The translations under genes and the position numbers were made by a program. From UBA10649 sp963755335 (GTDB lineage: Bacteria; Actinomycetota; Actinomycetes; S36-B12), in assembly GCA_963755335.1 (NCBI GenBank), contig CAVWJW010000004.1, positions 434,001-498,000 on the forward strand: a stretch of DNA of 64,000 nt. Reading direction: 5' to 3'. Positions within the stretch are counted from its first letter, which is position 1. Each line of letters opens with the position of its first letter. Under the pieces are notes generated by a model, which did not search any database, was not told where the DNA came from, and was given only the letters and a program-made list of their open reading frames with translations. Below are positions 55,407 through 64,000 of this stretch, piece by piece.

Positions 55407-55934
55407 TCACGGCCGTAGACCGGCCCCGCGGCTCCCTCGCCGGCAGCTCGCCGAGCCCGCGTCCGGGGCGTTCTGCGGCGTTCCGTCCTGCACTTCGCCG
55501 CGCCAGGCGCCCGTGGCGGCGCCGCGCGAGGTGATGAACTCGCGGAAACGCTCCAGATCGCCCCGAGCCTTGCCGGAGACGAACCCGAGCTTGTCGCCGA
55601 CGTTCTCCACGATGCCCTCGGGCTCGAAGTCCAGGGCGAGGGTGACGCGGGTGGATGCGGGCGTCACCGGTGCGAAGGTGACGGTGCCGCGGTTCGTGGT
55701 GCCGTCGATGTTCGTCCAGGCGACGCACTTGTCGGGCACCTGCTGCGTGATCTGGGCGTTCCACTCGCGGTGGACGCCGGCGATCGATGCGACCCAGTGC
55801 AGATGGGTGCTGTCGAGCTGCTTCACTTCCTCGACCCCGTCCATGAACTCCGGGAACTCCTCGAACTGAGTCCACTGGTTGTAGGCGACGTATACGGGGA
55901 CGTCAACCTCGATTGTCTCCATGACCTGACTCAC
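55407..55934 (-). CDS. SRPBCC-family (polyketide cyclase/dehydrase-type) protein
   Basis: This protein of 175 residues starts at the GTG at 55934 with AGGAGA 6-7 bases upstream. It reads METIEVDVPVYVAYNQWTQF, EEFPEFMDGVEEVKQLDSTH, then VASIAGVHREWNAQITQQVP and RVTLALDFEPEGIVENVGDK, the START-like helix-grip fold of actinobacterial cyclase/dehydrase proteins. The C-terminal ~35 residues are Gly/Arg-rich. It probably binds a hydrophobic ligand. A strong terminator follows. Confidence 0.88.
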   Translation of the reverse strand: MSQVMETIEVDVPVYVAYNQWTQFEEFPEFMDGVEEVKQLDSTHLHWVASIAGVHREWNAQITQQVPDKCVAWTNIDGTTNRGTVTFAPVTPASTRVTLALDFEPEGIVENVGDKLGFVSGKARGDLERFREFITSRGAATGAWRGEVQDGTPQNAPDAGSASCRRGSRGAGLRP

Positions 55935-56061
55935 GAGAACTCTCCTTGTGTGTGCGATGTGACGGTTCAGAACCGGCGAAGCGCGTTGGTGCGACCGAAT
56001 CCGCGACCGTGGCTTCGGGAGCGCCAGCGTCGAGGGCGGTAGGCCACCCGGAAGTTCGGGA

Positions 56062-56220
56062 TCACTCGGCGTCGCTCCAGAGCTTCGCCGCCGACACCCA
56101 GATGCCGCGGGCACCGCATTCGCGGCACCGCTCCACGTGCATGCCCGACTTGCCGACGCCCGTGATCGCCACCCACTCGTGGCGGCCTTCGGCGCATCGC
56201 ATGGTGCCCACTGCAGACAT
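56062..56220 (-). CDS. Small zinc-ribbon protein (chromosomal CxxxGxHxW type)
   Basis: This protein of 52 residues has GGAGG 7 bases before the ATG at 56220. The sequence has MRCAEGRHEWVAI and then ERCRECGARGIWVSAAKLW, giving Cys-x3-Gly-x-His-x-Trp ... Cys-x2-Cys ligands for one zinc. It lies outside the cassette array, between tRNA-Asp and the SRPBCC gene, and is a distant analogue of the small proteins in the array. Confidence 0.75.
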   Translation of the reverse strand: MSAVGTMRCAEGRHEWVAITGVGKSGMHVERCRECGARGIWVSAAKLWSDAE

Positions 56221-56324
56221 CGCGTCCTCCCGTGTTCAACCCTGGATCGGAGTGCGGTGTAGGTACCCGCGCAACTGTCCGGTGAACCACCACGGGGCAA
56301 CGGCATGCCACTTTTCGGGCAACG

Positions 56325-56355
56325 AAAAAGCCCGGAGCTGAAAAGCTCCGGGCTT
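56325..56355 (-). terminator. Rho-independent terminator of the tRNA-Glu/Asp transcript
   Basis: A perfect 12-bp stem (AAGCCCGGAGCT and its complement) with a GAAA tetraloop is followed on the minus strand by TTTTT. It begins at the CCA end of tRNA-Asp, so transcription from the tRNA pair does not reach tRNA-Phe. Confidence 0.88.
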
Positions 56356-56431
56356 GGCGACCCCGACCGGGCTCGAACCGGCGACCTCCGCCGTGACAGG
56401 GCGGCGCGCTAACCAACTGCGCTACGGGGCC
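56355..56431 (-). tRNA. tRNA-Asp (GTC)
   Basis: A complete 77-base cloverleaf: acceptor GGCCCCG/CGGGGTC with one G-T pair, anticodon loop CTGTCAC, T-arm GCCGG-TTCGAGC-CCGGT, discriminator G and encoded CCA. It lies downstream of tRNA-Glu in the same transcript. Confidence 0.93.
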
Positions 56432-56446
56432 TCGTGATGAGGCTTG

Positions 56447-56519
56447 TATCCCCAACGGGATTCGAACCCGTGCTGCCGCCGTGAAAGGGCGGAGTCCTAG
56501 GCCGCTAGACGATGGGGAC
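56447..56519 (-). tRNA. tRNA-Glu (TTC)
   Basis: A 73-base cloverleaf: acceptor GTCCCCA/TGGGGAT, D-arm CGTCTAGCGGCCTAGGACT, anticodon loop CTTTCAC, T-loop TTCGAAT. CCA is not encoded. The Glu-Asp order is the usual actinobacterial one, in which tRNA-Phe commonly follows. Confidence 0.92.
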
Positions 56520-56621
56520 CTTCGGAGCGTCCCCGTCGACCAGGTAGCCGTTGGCGACCGGCCAACTATAGAGGAGCCCCCTGCGCGGGTGCCAATTGGC
56601 CCCGTGGGTGACGATGGACCC

Positions 56622-56969
56622 ATGGTTGAGGTGACGCGCGAGGAGTTCGAGGAGCTGGTCGGTGAGGCTCTCGACACCATCCCGGACGAGCTCGCCCGGC
56701 TGATGACCAACGTGGTCGTCCTCGTCGAGGACGAGTCCCCGCCCGGCCAGAACCTGCTCGGCCTCTACTACGGCGTGCCCCTCACCGAGCGCGGCCAGAC
56801 CTACGCCGGCATGCTGCCCGACCGGATCACCATCTTCCGCCGGCCCATCCTCCGGCAGTGCTGGACGACCGCGGAGGTCGTCCGCCAGGTGCGCATCACC
56901 GTCGTCCACGAGATCGCGCATCACTTCGGGATCTCGGACGACCGGCTGCACGAGCTGGACGCCTACTAG
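56622..56969 (+). CDS. Zincin-like metallopeptidase-family protein
   Basis: This protein of 115 residues starts MVEVTREEFEELVGEALDTI and continues VVLVEDESPPGQNLLGLYYG, RITIFRRPILRQC. It ends with the zinc-binding signature VVHEIAHHFGISDDRLHEL (HExxHxxG-x-x-D). It matches the short metallopeptidase family found in most actinobacteria; its substrate is unknown. Confidence 0.92.
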   Translation: MVEVTREEFEELVGEALDTIPDELARLMTNVVVLVEDESPPGQNLLGLYYGVPLTERGQTYAGMLPDRITIFRRPILRQCWTTAEVVRQVRITVVHEIAHHFGISDDRLHELDAY

Positions 56970-57052
56970 CCAGGGCTACGCCCGCCCACGCCCTGCGCCG
57001 CTTGCCAAACGGGTCCGCGGTAGCGGACGCTTGGAGCGGGATGGGGGATGGG

Positions 57053-59547
57053 ATGAGGGTGGTACGGGGTTCGACCTTCGCTGCCGTGGCAGCGGTGCTG
57101 TTGGCATGCGCGCTGCCAGCTGCCCCAGCGTTCGCCGCCGATCCTCCGCCCCCCGAGCCGGTCGCTTCGGCGCCTGCGCCCGACCCGACGCCATCCGTAC
57201 CCGCCGACCCGTCTCCGTCCCCATCCGCCGACGCTGCAGCACCGGCGCCGCCGGACTCGTTACCGGTCGACCCGTTCCCCACTCCGTCGGGTGGCGTTGT
57301 CGAGGGCCAGCAGATCGTCACGGTCGCCTGCGTCACCGACAGCGCTGACGTGGTCAGCGTCGACGTCCCGGCCAGCGAGGCCCAGGCGGCGATCCGGACC
57401 CTGCCACTGGAGCACCCCTGCGACGTCGCCGCTATCGATACCCCCGTGTCCATGGCGGCGTCGAATGACCCCAGTCGCTCCCAGCAGTACGCGCTGAACA
57501 ACGTCCCCTTCGAGGACGCCTGGACGGCCGACAACGGCGCCGGCGTCACGGTGGCCGTCATCGACACCGGCGTGCAGTCCGACCACCCCGACCTCGGCGG
57601 CCAGATCCTGCTGGGTCGCGACTACGTCGGCAACGTCGCGTCGGGCTGGACGGCGACCGACCCGAACGGCCACGGCACCCACGTGTCGGGGATCCTCGCC
57701 GCGGTGGCCAACAACGCGGTCGGCATCACCGGAGCGGCGCCCGGAATCAAGATCCTCCCGGTCCGGGTGCTCGACGACACGGGCAGCGGGACCATGGCGA
57801 ACGTCGCCGCGGGAATCCAGTGGGCGGTCAGCCAGGGCGCCGATGTGATCAACATGTCGCTGGGCGGGACCTCGTCTGACGTGCTGCTCCAGACGGCCGT
57901 CAACGCCGCGCTGAACGCCGGTGTCGTGGTCGTTGCGGCTGCCGGCAACAACAGCAACAGCGTGCCGTTCTATCCCGGGTCCTACTCGGGCGTCGTGGCG
58001 GTGGCGGCGCTCACGTCCGCCAACGTGCCGGCCAGCTACAGCAACTTCGGTCCGCAGATCTCCGTGGCCGCGCCCGGCGACGCGATACTTTCGACGTACC
58101 CGGCAGCTCTATCGACGGATCCACGTCTCCTATAAGTCTCTTTCCGGGACGTCGATGGCCTCGCCCTACGCGGCAGCCGAGGCCGCGCTGATCGTCGAGG
58201 CGCACCCGACCTGGACGCCCGCACAGGTCAAGACGCTCATGGAGTCATCCGCCAAGGATCTCGGGGCGGCCGGTCGGGACGACCTCTATGGCGCCGGCCT
58301 CATCAATCCGTCGAAGGCCCTGTGCGGAGCGGCGTGCACGGGCATTGCGCCGACGATCACGTCGGTCAGCCCGAACAGCGGACCGACCGCCGGCGGCACG
58401 AGCGTCACGATCACCGGCACCACGTTCAGCCAGGTGACGGGCGTCAGCTTCGGCGGCACCCCAGCGACATCCGTCACGATCACGTCGGGCACGACGCTCA
58501 CGGCCGTCGCCCCGGCGCACCCGGGGGCGGGGGCCGTCAGCGTCGCCGTCACCAACCCGACGGGCACCACCGCGAGCAACTCCGCCTTCACCTACGTCGC
58601 GGCCCCAGTGGTCTCCAGCCTCGCCCCGACGACCGGACCGGCCGAAGGCGGCACAGCGGTCGTCATCACTGGCACCGGGCTGACGGGTGCCACGAGCGTC
58701 AGCTTCGGCGGGACGCCGGCCGCCTCATTCAACGTGCTGACGTCGACGTCGATCTCGGCCGTCACGCCGGCGCATGCCGGTGGCGCCGCTGACGTGGCGG
58801 TCAGCACACCGGGCGGTACCGGCTCGCTCACCGGCGGCTTCACCTTCGCCGCCCCGGTGACCCCGCCCTCGGGCGGTGGGAGGCGGCGGTGGATCCAGCA
58901 GTTCCAGCAGCGGATCGACCAGTTCGTCCGCAGCCGGCGGGGGCGGGGGCAGTGGAGCGTCCGCCGAAGTGCTCGAGGTGCGTCCGGCCTTCGGCCCGTC
59001 GACCGGCGGCACCAAGATCCTGATCCTCGGCTACGGATTCTGGGGAGCCAGCGGCGTGACGATCGGCGGCGTGCCGGCGACGGACTTCCGCTACATCGAC
59101 GCGGCCACCGTCGAGGCGGTCACGCCTCCGGGAGCGGTCGGGTGGCAGCCGGTCGTGGTCACCCTCGCCGTCGGCCGCGCTACAGCCACCTTCAAGTACG
59201 AGGAGCCGACGGCGCCCGCACCCGCCGCACCCGTCGTCACCGCACCCCCCGTGACCCCGGCAGCAGCGGCAACGCTCACGGCGCCCACCGGCGTCGCGGC
59301 GAAGTCGAGCAAGGGCGTGGTCACGGTGACGTGGCGGCACAAGGGAGCGATCGGCGCCCACAAGGAGGTCGTGACGGTCTACTCCGGCGGCAAGGCCGTC
59401 AAGACCGTGACCATCCCCCGCGGCGCCACTCGCGTGACGGTGCGCGGCCTCACGAAGGGCAAGGCCTACTCGTTCGCGGTCACCCTGATGGCGAACGGCA
59501 AGCGCCTCACGTCCGTCACAACGAAGCCGGTCCGGCTGATCGGCTGA
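57053..59547 (+). CDS. Secreted S8 (subtilisin-like) serine peptidase with IPT and FN3 domains, frameshifted
   Basis: The signal peptide is MRVVRGSTFAAVAAVLLACA, ending near AFAAD. A Pro/Ala-rich linker and pro-region follow, then the catalytic domain: Asp in VTVAVIDTGVQSDHPDL, His in DPNGHGTHVSGILAAV, the oxyanion region VVVAAAGNNSNS and Ser in SLSGTSMASPYAAA. Two IPT/TIG domains (58350-58850), a G/S-rich linker, a third IPT domain (58970-59200) and an FN3-like C-terminal domain end at 59547. Frame breaks occur at about 58090-58130 and 58885, the second in a G-run. All catalytic residues survive, so the breaks are probably read errors. Confidence 0.85.
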
Positions 59548-59609
59548 TCCGGCCGGCTGCGCCACGCGAACGCGAGCGATCGACCGGCTCCAGAAGGCAG
59601 GATTGCGCC

Positions 59610-60383
59610 ATGAACCTCGCCGACTCGGTCGTCCTCGTCACTGGTGGAGCATCCGGCCTCGGAGAGGCCACCGTCCGGCGGGCCGTCGCCCAGGGCGCGC
59701 GCGGGGTGGCGATCCTCGACCTGTCGGAGGAGAAGTCGTCCAACCTTGCCCTGGAGCTCGGCGCGACGGCCGTGGCGGTGCCCGCGGACATCACCGTGCC
59801 CGGCCAGGTCAGCGAGGCGATCGCCGCGACCATCGCGGAGTTCGGGCGCATCGACGTCCTCGTCTCCTGCGCCGGCATCCCGTGGGCGCAGCGCACCGTC
59901 GACCGCGAGGGCAATCCGGCGGACCTCGGCGCATTCGCCAAGGTGATCGCCGTCAACCTCGTCGGCACGTTCGACGTCGTCAGCAAGGCGGCGGCGGCCA
60001 TGAGCCGCAACGAGCCCAACGCCGACGGCGAGCGCGGCGTCGTGATCATGACAGCGTCGGTCGCCGCCTTCGACGGGCAGATCGGGCAGGCCGCCTACTC
60101 GGCGAGCAAGGGCGGCATCGTCGGGATGACGCTGCCGCTGGCGCGCGACCTCGGCGCGGCGGGGATCCGCGTGGTGACCATCGCGCCCGGCCTGATCGAG
60201 ACGCCGATCTACGACTTCGCTCCTCCCGAGCTGAAGGAGGGGCTGGCCAAGACGGTGGTGTTCCCGCACCGGCTGGGGTACGCCGACGAGTTCGCGCACC
60301 TCGCCCAGTCCATCGTCGAGAACGCGTACCTCAACGGCGAGGTCATCCGCCTCGACGCCGCGGTGCGGATGCCGCCGAAGTAG
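59610..60383 (+). CDS. Short-chain dehydrogenase/reductase
   Basis: This protein of 257 residues has the cofactor loop VVLVTGGASGLGEATVRRAV, DVLVSCAGI (NAG-type position) and the catalytic Ser in IMTASVAAF. The active-site YSASKGGIVGMTL (YxxxK) and APGLIETPIYD complete the fold. It resembles the 3-hydroxyacyl-CoA dehydrogenase type 2 (HSD17B10-like) group, which acts in fatty-acid or branched-chain oxidation. AGGCAGGA lies upstream of the ATG. Confidence 0.92.
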   Translation: MNLADSVVLVTGGASGLGEATVRRAVAQGARGVAILDLSEEKSSNLALELGATAVAVPADITVPGQVSEAIAATIAEFGRIDVLVSCAGIPWAQRTVDREGNPADLGAFAKVIAVNLVGTFDVVSKAAAAMSRNEPNADGERGVVIMTASVAAFDGQIGQAAYSASKGGIVGMTLPLARDLGAAGIRVVTIAPGLIETPIYDFAPPELKEGLAKTVVFPHRLGYADEFAHLAQSIVENAYLNGEVIRLDAAVRMPPK

Positions 60384-60386
60384 CCG

Positions 60387-61361
60387 TCAGGCCCGGGTGG
60401 CGGCGCGTGTGAGGCGGTCGACGATCGCCGCACCGATCCCGGCGGCCGGTGGCGCGACCGCCAGCACCTCGACGAGCCCGAGGGCGTCGGCCTCGCGCAG
60501 CGCTGCGTAGAGCGCCCGCGCGTACGCATCGGCATCGACAGGAGCGCTCAGCCGCACCATGCCCTCGGGTGTGTCGACATCCGCGAGCGCCAGGACGCCA
60601 CGGCTCGCGTCGCGCGGACCGTCGACGGCATCGAGCTCGTCGGCGGGCAGCAGCCGGACGATCGCGTGCGGCGCGTAGTGCGAGGCGAGGGTGCCCGGCG
60701 CGCGCACGCTGGACGACGTTCCGACGGCCAGCCCGGTCACGCGCTCCACATCGTCGGCGCTGACGTGGCCGGGACGCAGCAGCACCGGAGCGGGCCCGGT
60801 GCAGTCGACGATCGTCGACTCGACCCCGACCGCGCTGGAACCCCCGTCGAGCAGGACGTCCTCCGGCTGCAGCGCGGACGCGAGCTCGGCATGCACGTGC
60901 TCGGCGGTGGTCGGGCTGACCCGGCCGAACCGGTTCGCGCTGGGCGCGGCGATCCCGACGGCATCGTCGTCGACGAGCCCGGCCAGGGCGTCGAGAACCT
61001 CATGCGTCAGCGGGTGCGCGGGCACGCGCACGGCGACGGTGTCCTGGCCGCCGGTGACGAAGTCGCCGGCCCGGCGGGAGCGCGGGAGCACGAGGGTCAG
61101 CGGCCCGGGCCAGAACTCCTCGGCCAGCGCCCGAGCCCATGGCGGGACGGAGCTGGCCCACTGCCAGGCGGCCCCGGCGTCGGCCACGTGGACGATCAGC
61201 GGATGGTCGGCCGGCCGGCCCTTGGCCGCGTAGACGCGGGCGATGGCGCGCGGCAGGTCGGCGCGGGCCCCCAGTCCGTAGACCGTCTCGGTCGGGAGAA
61301 CCGCGAGATGGCCGTCGCGCAGGGCGCGGGCGGCGGCGACGGGGTCGGTGGTGACGAGCAC
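60387..61361 (-). CDS. L-threonylcarbamoyladenylate synthase (YrdC/Sua5 type)
   Basis: This protein of 324 residues has an N-terminal YrdC domain: LAVLPTETVYGLGARADLPR, IYAAKGRP-like VYAAKGRPADHPLIVHV, FWPGPLTLVLPRSRR, DTVAVRVPAHPLTHEVLDAL, IAAPSANRFGRVSPTTAEHV and VESTIVDCTGPAPVLLRPG. The C-terminal Sua5 domain has APGTLASHYAPHA. It makes threonylcarbamoyl-AMP for the t6A37 modification of tRNAs. The GTG at 61361 starts just before VTTDPVAAARALRDG. It converges with the SDR gene. Confidence 0.92.
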   Translation of the reverse strand: MLVTTDPVAAARALRDGHLAVLPTETVYGLGARADLPRAIARVYAAKGRPADHPLIVHVADAGAAWQWASSVPPWARALAEEFWPGPLTLVLPRSRRAGDFVTGGQDTVAVRVPAHPLTHEVLDALAGLVDDDAVGIAAPSANRFGRVSPTTAEHVHAELASALQPEDVLLDGGSSAVGVESTIVDCTGPAPVLLRPGHVSADDVERVTGLAVGTSSSVRAPGTLASHYAPHAIVRLLPADELDAVDGPRDASRGVLALADVDTPEGMVRLSAPVDADAYARALYAALREADALGLVEVLAVAPPAAGIGAAIVDRLTRAATRA

Positions 61362-61567
61362 GAGTCCATTCAACCGTGACCGCCGCGACGCCTCGAACGG
61401 CCGTGCGAAGCGGTCCAAAACGCGTCCGGATGGCCCCGTTTGTAAGAGGAATGTCAGAGGTTGCGCGATACGCCGTTCGGAGGGAACGCAGGGGGTGGAC
61501 GCGGGGTCATACGTATCGAGAATGGACATTGGGCCTCCACGAGGAGCGCCCCGTTGAGGAGGATGTT

Positions 61568-62803
61568 GTGAGCACGCCGATCCCCGGCCCGCAGTCAGGA
61601 CCGTACGTCTACCCCGAGCGTCCCTACGCTCAGTACCCGCCGCTGGGCTACGGCGCGGACCTTCCCCCCGCACCGCCGCAGCAGCCGAAGAAGAAGTCCA
61701 ACGCCGGCAAGATCGTCGCGCTGCTCGCCGGCGCCGGCGTCATCGCCCTGATGGGCGGCATGGTCGGCGGCACCGTCGGCTACGTCATCGCCCGCGAGAC
61801 GCTGCCGAAGACCGTCGTGGCCGCTGGCACCGCCACCGCGGCCATCGCGCCGGGGTCGCCGAGCGCTGAGCCCGGCTCGATCGCCGACATCGCCGCCCGC
61901 GTTCAGCCTGCCGTCGTGCAGCTCAACGTGTCGGGCAGTGACGGCGCGGGCACCGGCTCGGGCTTCGTCATCAGCTCCGACGGCTACATCATCACGAACA
62001 ACCACGTGGCTGGGGTGGCCGCGAACGGTGGCACGATCGACGTCGTCTTCAAGGACGGCAGCAAGGCCACCGGCTCGCTGGTCGGCGCGAACAGCAACTA
62101 CGACCTCGCGGTCGTCAAGGTCGACAAGACCGGCCTGCCCACGGTGCCGCTCGGCTCCTCGGCCGGCCTGAAGGTCGGCGACAGCGTCATCGCCGTCGGC
62201 TCGCCGCTCGGCCTGCAGGGCACCGTGACGACGGGCATCGTCAGCGCGCTCGACCGTCCGGTCACCGCCGGTGGCGAGGCGTCCGGCGACGTGTCGTTCA
62301 TCGACGCCATCCAGACCGACGCCGCGATCAACCCCGGCAACTCCGGTGGCCCGCTGCTGAACGGCAACGGCGAGGTCATCGGCGTGAACTCGGCCATCGC
62401 CTCGACGGGTGCCGCGACCAGCGGCCAGCCGGGCAACATCGGCCTGGGCTTCGCCATCCCGATCGACACGGCCAAGCGGATCGCCGACGAGATCGTCAAG
62501 ACCGGCAAGTCCAGCACCCCGATCATCGGCGTCTCGCTCGACTCGACCTACACCGGTGACGGTGCACGCGTCGGCGAGGTCACCGCAGGCAGCGGCGCCG
62601 AGAAGGCCGGCGTCCAGGCGGGCGACATCGTCGTCGCCGTCGACGGAGCGAAGGTCGCTGACTCGACCGAGCTCATCGTCAAGGTCCGCGCGCACTCGCC
62701 TGGTGACACGCGTCACCCTGACGATCCAGCGCAACGGCCAGACCACGGACATCCCGGTCGCCCTCGGCGCCCAGACGTCCTAACCCCAAGGCGCGGCGAT
62801 TAA
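61568..62803 (+). CDS. HtrA/PepD-type trypsin-like serine protease with PDZ domain
   Basis: This protein of about 405 residues has a Pro/Tyr-rich cytosolic N-terminus and a single membrane helix (IVALLAGAGVIALMGGMVGG). The extracytoplasmic protease domain has His in GYIITNNHVAGVA, Asp in SNYDLAVVKVD and Ser in DAAINPGNSGGPLLNGNGEV. A C-terminal PDZ domain has EVTAGSGAEKAGVQAGDIVV. An indel near 62700 shifts the last ~25 residues; the family ending VTLTIQRNGQTTDIPVAL stops at 62783 in another frame. AGGAGG precedes the GTG. It probably acts in cell-envelope protein quality control. Confidence 0.9.
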   Translation: MSTPIPGPQSGPYVYPERPYAQYPPLGYGADLPPAPPQQPKKKSNAGKIVALLAGAGVIALMGGMVGGTVGYVIARETLPKTVVAAGTATAAIAPGSPSAEPGSIADIAARVQPAVVQLNVSGSDGAGTGSGFVISSDGYIITNNHVAGVAANGGTIDVVFKDGSKATGSLVGANSNYDLAVVKVDKTGLPTVPLGSSAGLKVGDSVIAVGSPLGLQGTVTTGIVSALDRPVTAGGEASGDVSFIDAIQTDAAINPGNSGGPLLNGNGEVIGVNSAIASTGAATSGQPGNIGLGFAIPIDTAKRIADEIVKTGKSSTPIIGVSLDSTYTGDGARVGEVTAGSGAEKAGVQAGDIVVAVDGAKVADSTELIVKVRAHSPGDTRHPDDPAQRPDHGHPGRPRRPDVLTPRRGD

Positions 62804-62821
62804 CCCCATCGCCGCCACCAC

Positions 62822-62861
62822 AACGGCCCGCACCCGTGCCTCCTCCCGGGTGCGGGTCGTT
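62822..62861 (+). terminator. Rho-independent-type terminator after htrA
   Basis: The stem AACG-CCCGCACCCG pairs with CGGGTGCGGG-CGTT around a 10-base loop, with one bulge on each side, followed by GTGT. It lies 40-80 bp after the protease stop. Confidence 0.7.
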
Positions 62862-62872
62862 GTGTCCATCCG

Positions 62873-62928
62873 CGACCTTGAGGTTCCGCCCAGTTCCAGC
62901 GCCGTAACTGGACGGAACCTCAAGGTCG
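62873..62928. repeat. 16-bp perfect inverted repeat, unknown role
   Basis: The arms CGACCTTGAGGTTCCG and its exact complement enclose a 24-base loop that itself has CAGTT/AACTG pairing. It lies between the htrA terminator and the DUF2236 gene, and could be an operator or a palindromic repeat element. Confidence 0.55.
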
Positions 62929-63020
62929 GCGGGGTGGGTGAGAGCCCAGCGGCAGGCGCGGTGAGGTGGGCAGAGCTCGCCGAGGTGCGCGCGGAGCCGA
63001 CGGCAGGCAAGGTAGGGGAC

Positions 63021-63945
63021 ATGCCAAGCCCCCTGGACGCCGCCCGAGCGACGATCGCATCGGGCTTTCGCCGCATCGTGTCCGGAGATCCCAGCGGTGC
63101 GCCCGAGTGGGTGCGCCAGCTCAGCGACGGGACGGACGAGGGCTACTTCGGCCCGGGCTCGGCGGCGTGGGCCGTGCACGGCGCCCTGCCGACGATCGTC
63201 GGGGGAGTGCGGGCCCTGCTGATGCAGGCGCTGCACCCGGCCGCCCTGGCCGGAGTGATGCAGCACTCTCGGTACGAAGCCGACGCGCTCGGCCGACTGG
63301 CCGGCACCACGCAGTGGCTGACCGTCGTGACGTTCGGCGATCGCGCGGCCGCCGATCGCGAGTGCGCGCGGGTGCGCGGCATGCACCGTCGGGTCGTCGG
63401 CACGTACGACAGCGGGGACGGCGCGGCACCGTATGCGGCGTCGGATCCGGACCTGCTGCGGTGGGTGCACATCGCCTTCACCGACTCCTTCCTTGCCACC
63501 CACCGGGTGTGGGGCGGGCCGATCCCCGGCGGGGCGGACGCCTACGTGCGCGAGTGGGCACAGGCAGGAGAGCTCGTCGGCGTCGTCGATCCGCCGCGCA
63601 GCGTGCGCGAGCTCGAGGAGCAGCTCGCCGACTACGCGCCCGGTCCTGCGCGGCGATGCCCCGGCGCGCCAGACCGTCGACTTCATCCGCCACGTGCCCG
63701 TGCCGCTGGCCGCCCGGCCGGCCTACCGGCTCCTGTTTGCCGGCGCCGTGTCCACCATGCCTCCCGCGCATCGCGCCCTGCTCGGCCTGCCCACCGTGCC
63801 GCTCGCGGCCGCCCGGCCCGCCGTCGGGGCACTGCTCGGCGGGCTCGGCCTGGCCCTCGGGCCGGCGTCGCCGTCGCAGCGGGCGGCGCGGGAGCGGATC
63901 GCGACCTTGGCCGACGAGGGAACCCGCGAGGGCACCTCGGCCTGA
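63021..63945 (+). CDS. MpaB-family (DUF2236) oxygenase-like protein, one frameshift
   Basis: This protein of about 308 residues begins MPSPLDAARATIASGFRRIV, then GSAAWAVHGALPTIVGGVRA, LLMQALHPAALAGVMQHSRY and TQWLTVVTFGDRAAADRECA, RVRGMHRRVVGTY. LLRWVHIAFTDSFLATHRVW follows; these are the conserved DUF2236/MpaB heme-binding-type segments with two key histidines (ALHPAA, WVHIAF). A shift near 63650 leads to VDFIRHVPVPLAARPAYRLL and the end at 63945. AGGTAGGGG precedes the ATG. Confidence 0.87.
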
Positions 63946-64000
63946 TCCGGCGCGTCGAACACGCCGGGCATGAGGGAAATTTGACTTGACCGCCCTTGCC

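Noticed and set aside
57120..60410. Very long minus-strand and alternate frames opposite the subtilase, SDR and YrdC genes
   Set aside because: They are shadows of high-GC genes with Arg/Ala/Gly-rich translations; the genes on the other frames have full catalytic motifs.

Overview
The window is high-GC DNA from an actinobacterium. The evidence is the adjacent tRNA-Glu/tRNA-Asp pair, actinobacterial-type TetR, OsmC, TY-Chap-like and MpaB/DUF2236 genes, a YrdC-type threonylcarbamoyl-AMP synthase, an HtrA/PepD-type protease, and GTG starts with GGAGG ribosome sites. Many otherwise well-conserved genes are broken by single-base indels, including ordinary chromosomal ones at the right end. This looks more like residual long-read indel error than wholesale gene death, although real decay cannot be excluded gene by gene.

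The main structural feature is a split tRNA-Phe gene. A 3' half with intact T-arm, acceptor strand and CCA lies at 4659-4704, and the matching 5' half lies at 54663-54711, both on the minus strand. The acceptor strands of the two halves are perfectly complementary, and both break at the anticodon arm. The 50 kb between them is punctuated by copies of a roughly 0.31-kb module (10094, 15816, 25839, a core-less copy at 51075, a terminal copy at 54466, and partial copies at 4641, 7881 and 43428). Each full module has a tRNA-Phe anticodon-arm core, AGGGCAG direct repeats on both sides and a conserved hairpin, which is the layout of an integrase attP site. The simplest reading is a tandem array of related integrative cassettes accreted at tRNA-Phe. 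No recombinase gene is visible in the window.

Layout: 0-4.6 kb holds a membrane protein, a DUF3800 fragment, a Crp-type regulator, an exported protein and a small zinc-ribbon protein. 4.7-10.1 kb holds TetR/OsmC (copy 1), a broken sugar-binding lipoprotein, an ICMT-type methyltransferase and a lipoprotein. 10.4-15.7 kb is a hexuronate catabolism set (uronate isomerase, fructuronate reductase, mannonate dehydratase, gluconokinase). 16.1-25.8 kb holds a luciferase-like monooxygenase, a TY-Chap-like protein, a Cys-rich protein with flavodoxin, cupin-TetR, a ScyD-like propeller, ICMT/TetR and an NTF2-like protein. 26.0-29.3 kb holds TetR/OsmC (copy 2) and HxlR/methyltransferase. 29.3-35.7 kb holds two PAS cyclic-di-GMP enzymes separated by an IS481-type transposase. 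35.9-39.0 kb is a toxin-antitoxin remnant plus IS21 and IS256 remnants. 39.1-40.5 kb is a second Cys-rich/flavodoxin pair. 41-46.6 kb is a set of secreted proteins. 46.7-54.3 kb holds a GNAT-like gene with an internal stop, a second NTF2-like gene, two methyltransferases, a RibD-like reductase and an ECF sigma factor with SnoaL tail. From 54.7 kb the sequence is ordinary chromosome: VOC protein, SRPBCC protein, zinc ribbon, tRNA-Asp, tRNA-Glu, metallopeptidase, subtilase with IPT domains, SDR, YrdC/Sua5, HtrA and DUF2236.

Most cassettes pair a small regulator with one or two enzymes, often divergently around a clear palindromic operator. Several cassettes occur twice, at identities from about 99.7% to clearly diverged, which fits repeated acquisition of related elements.
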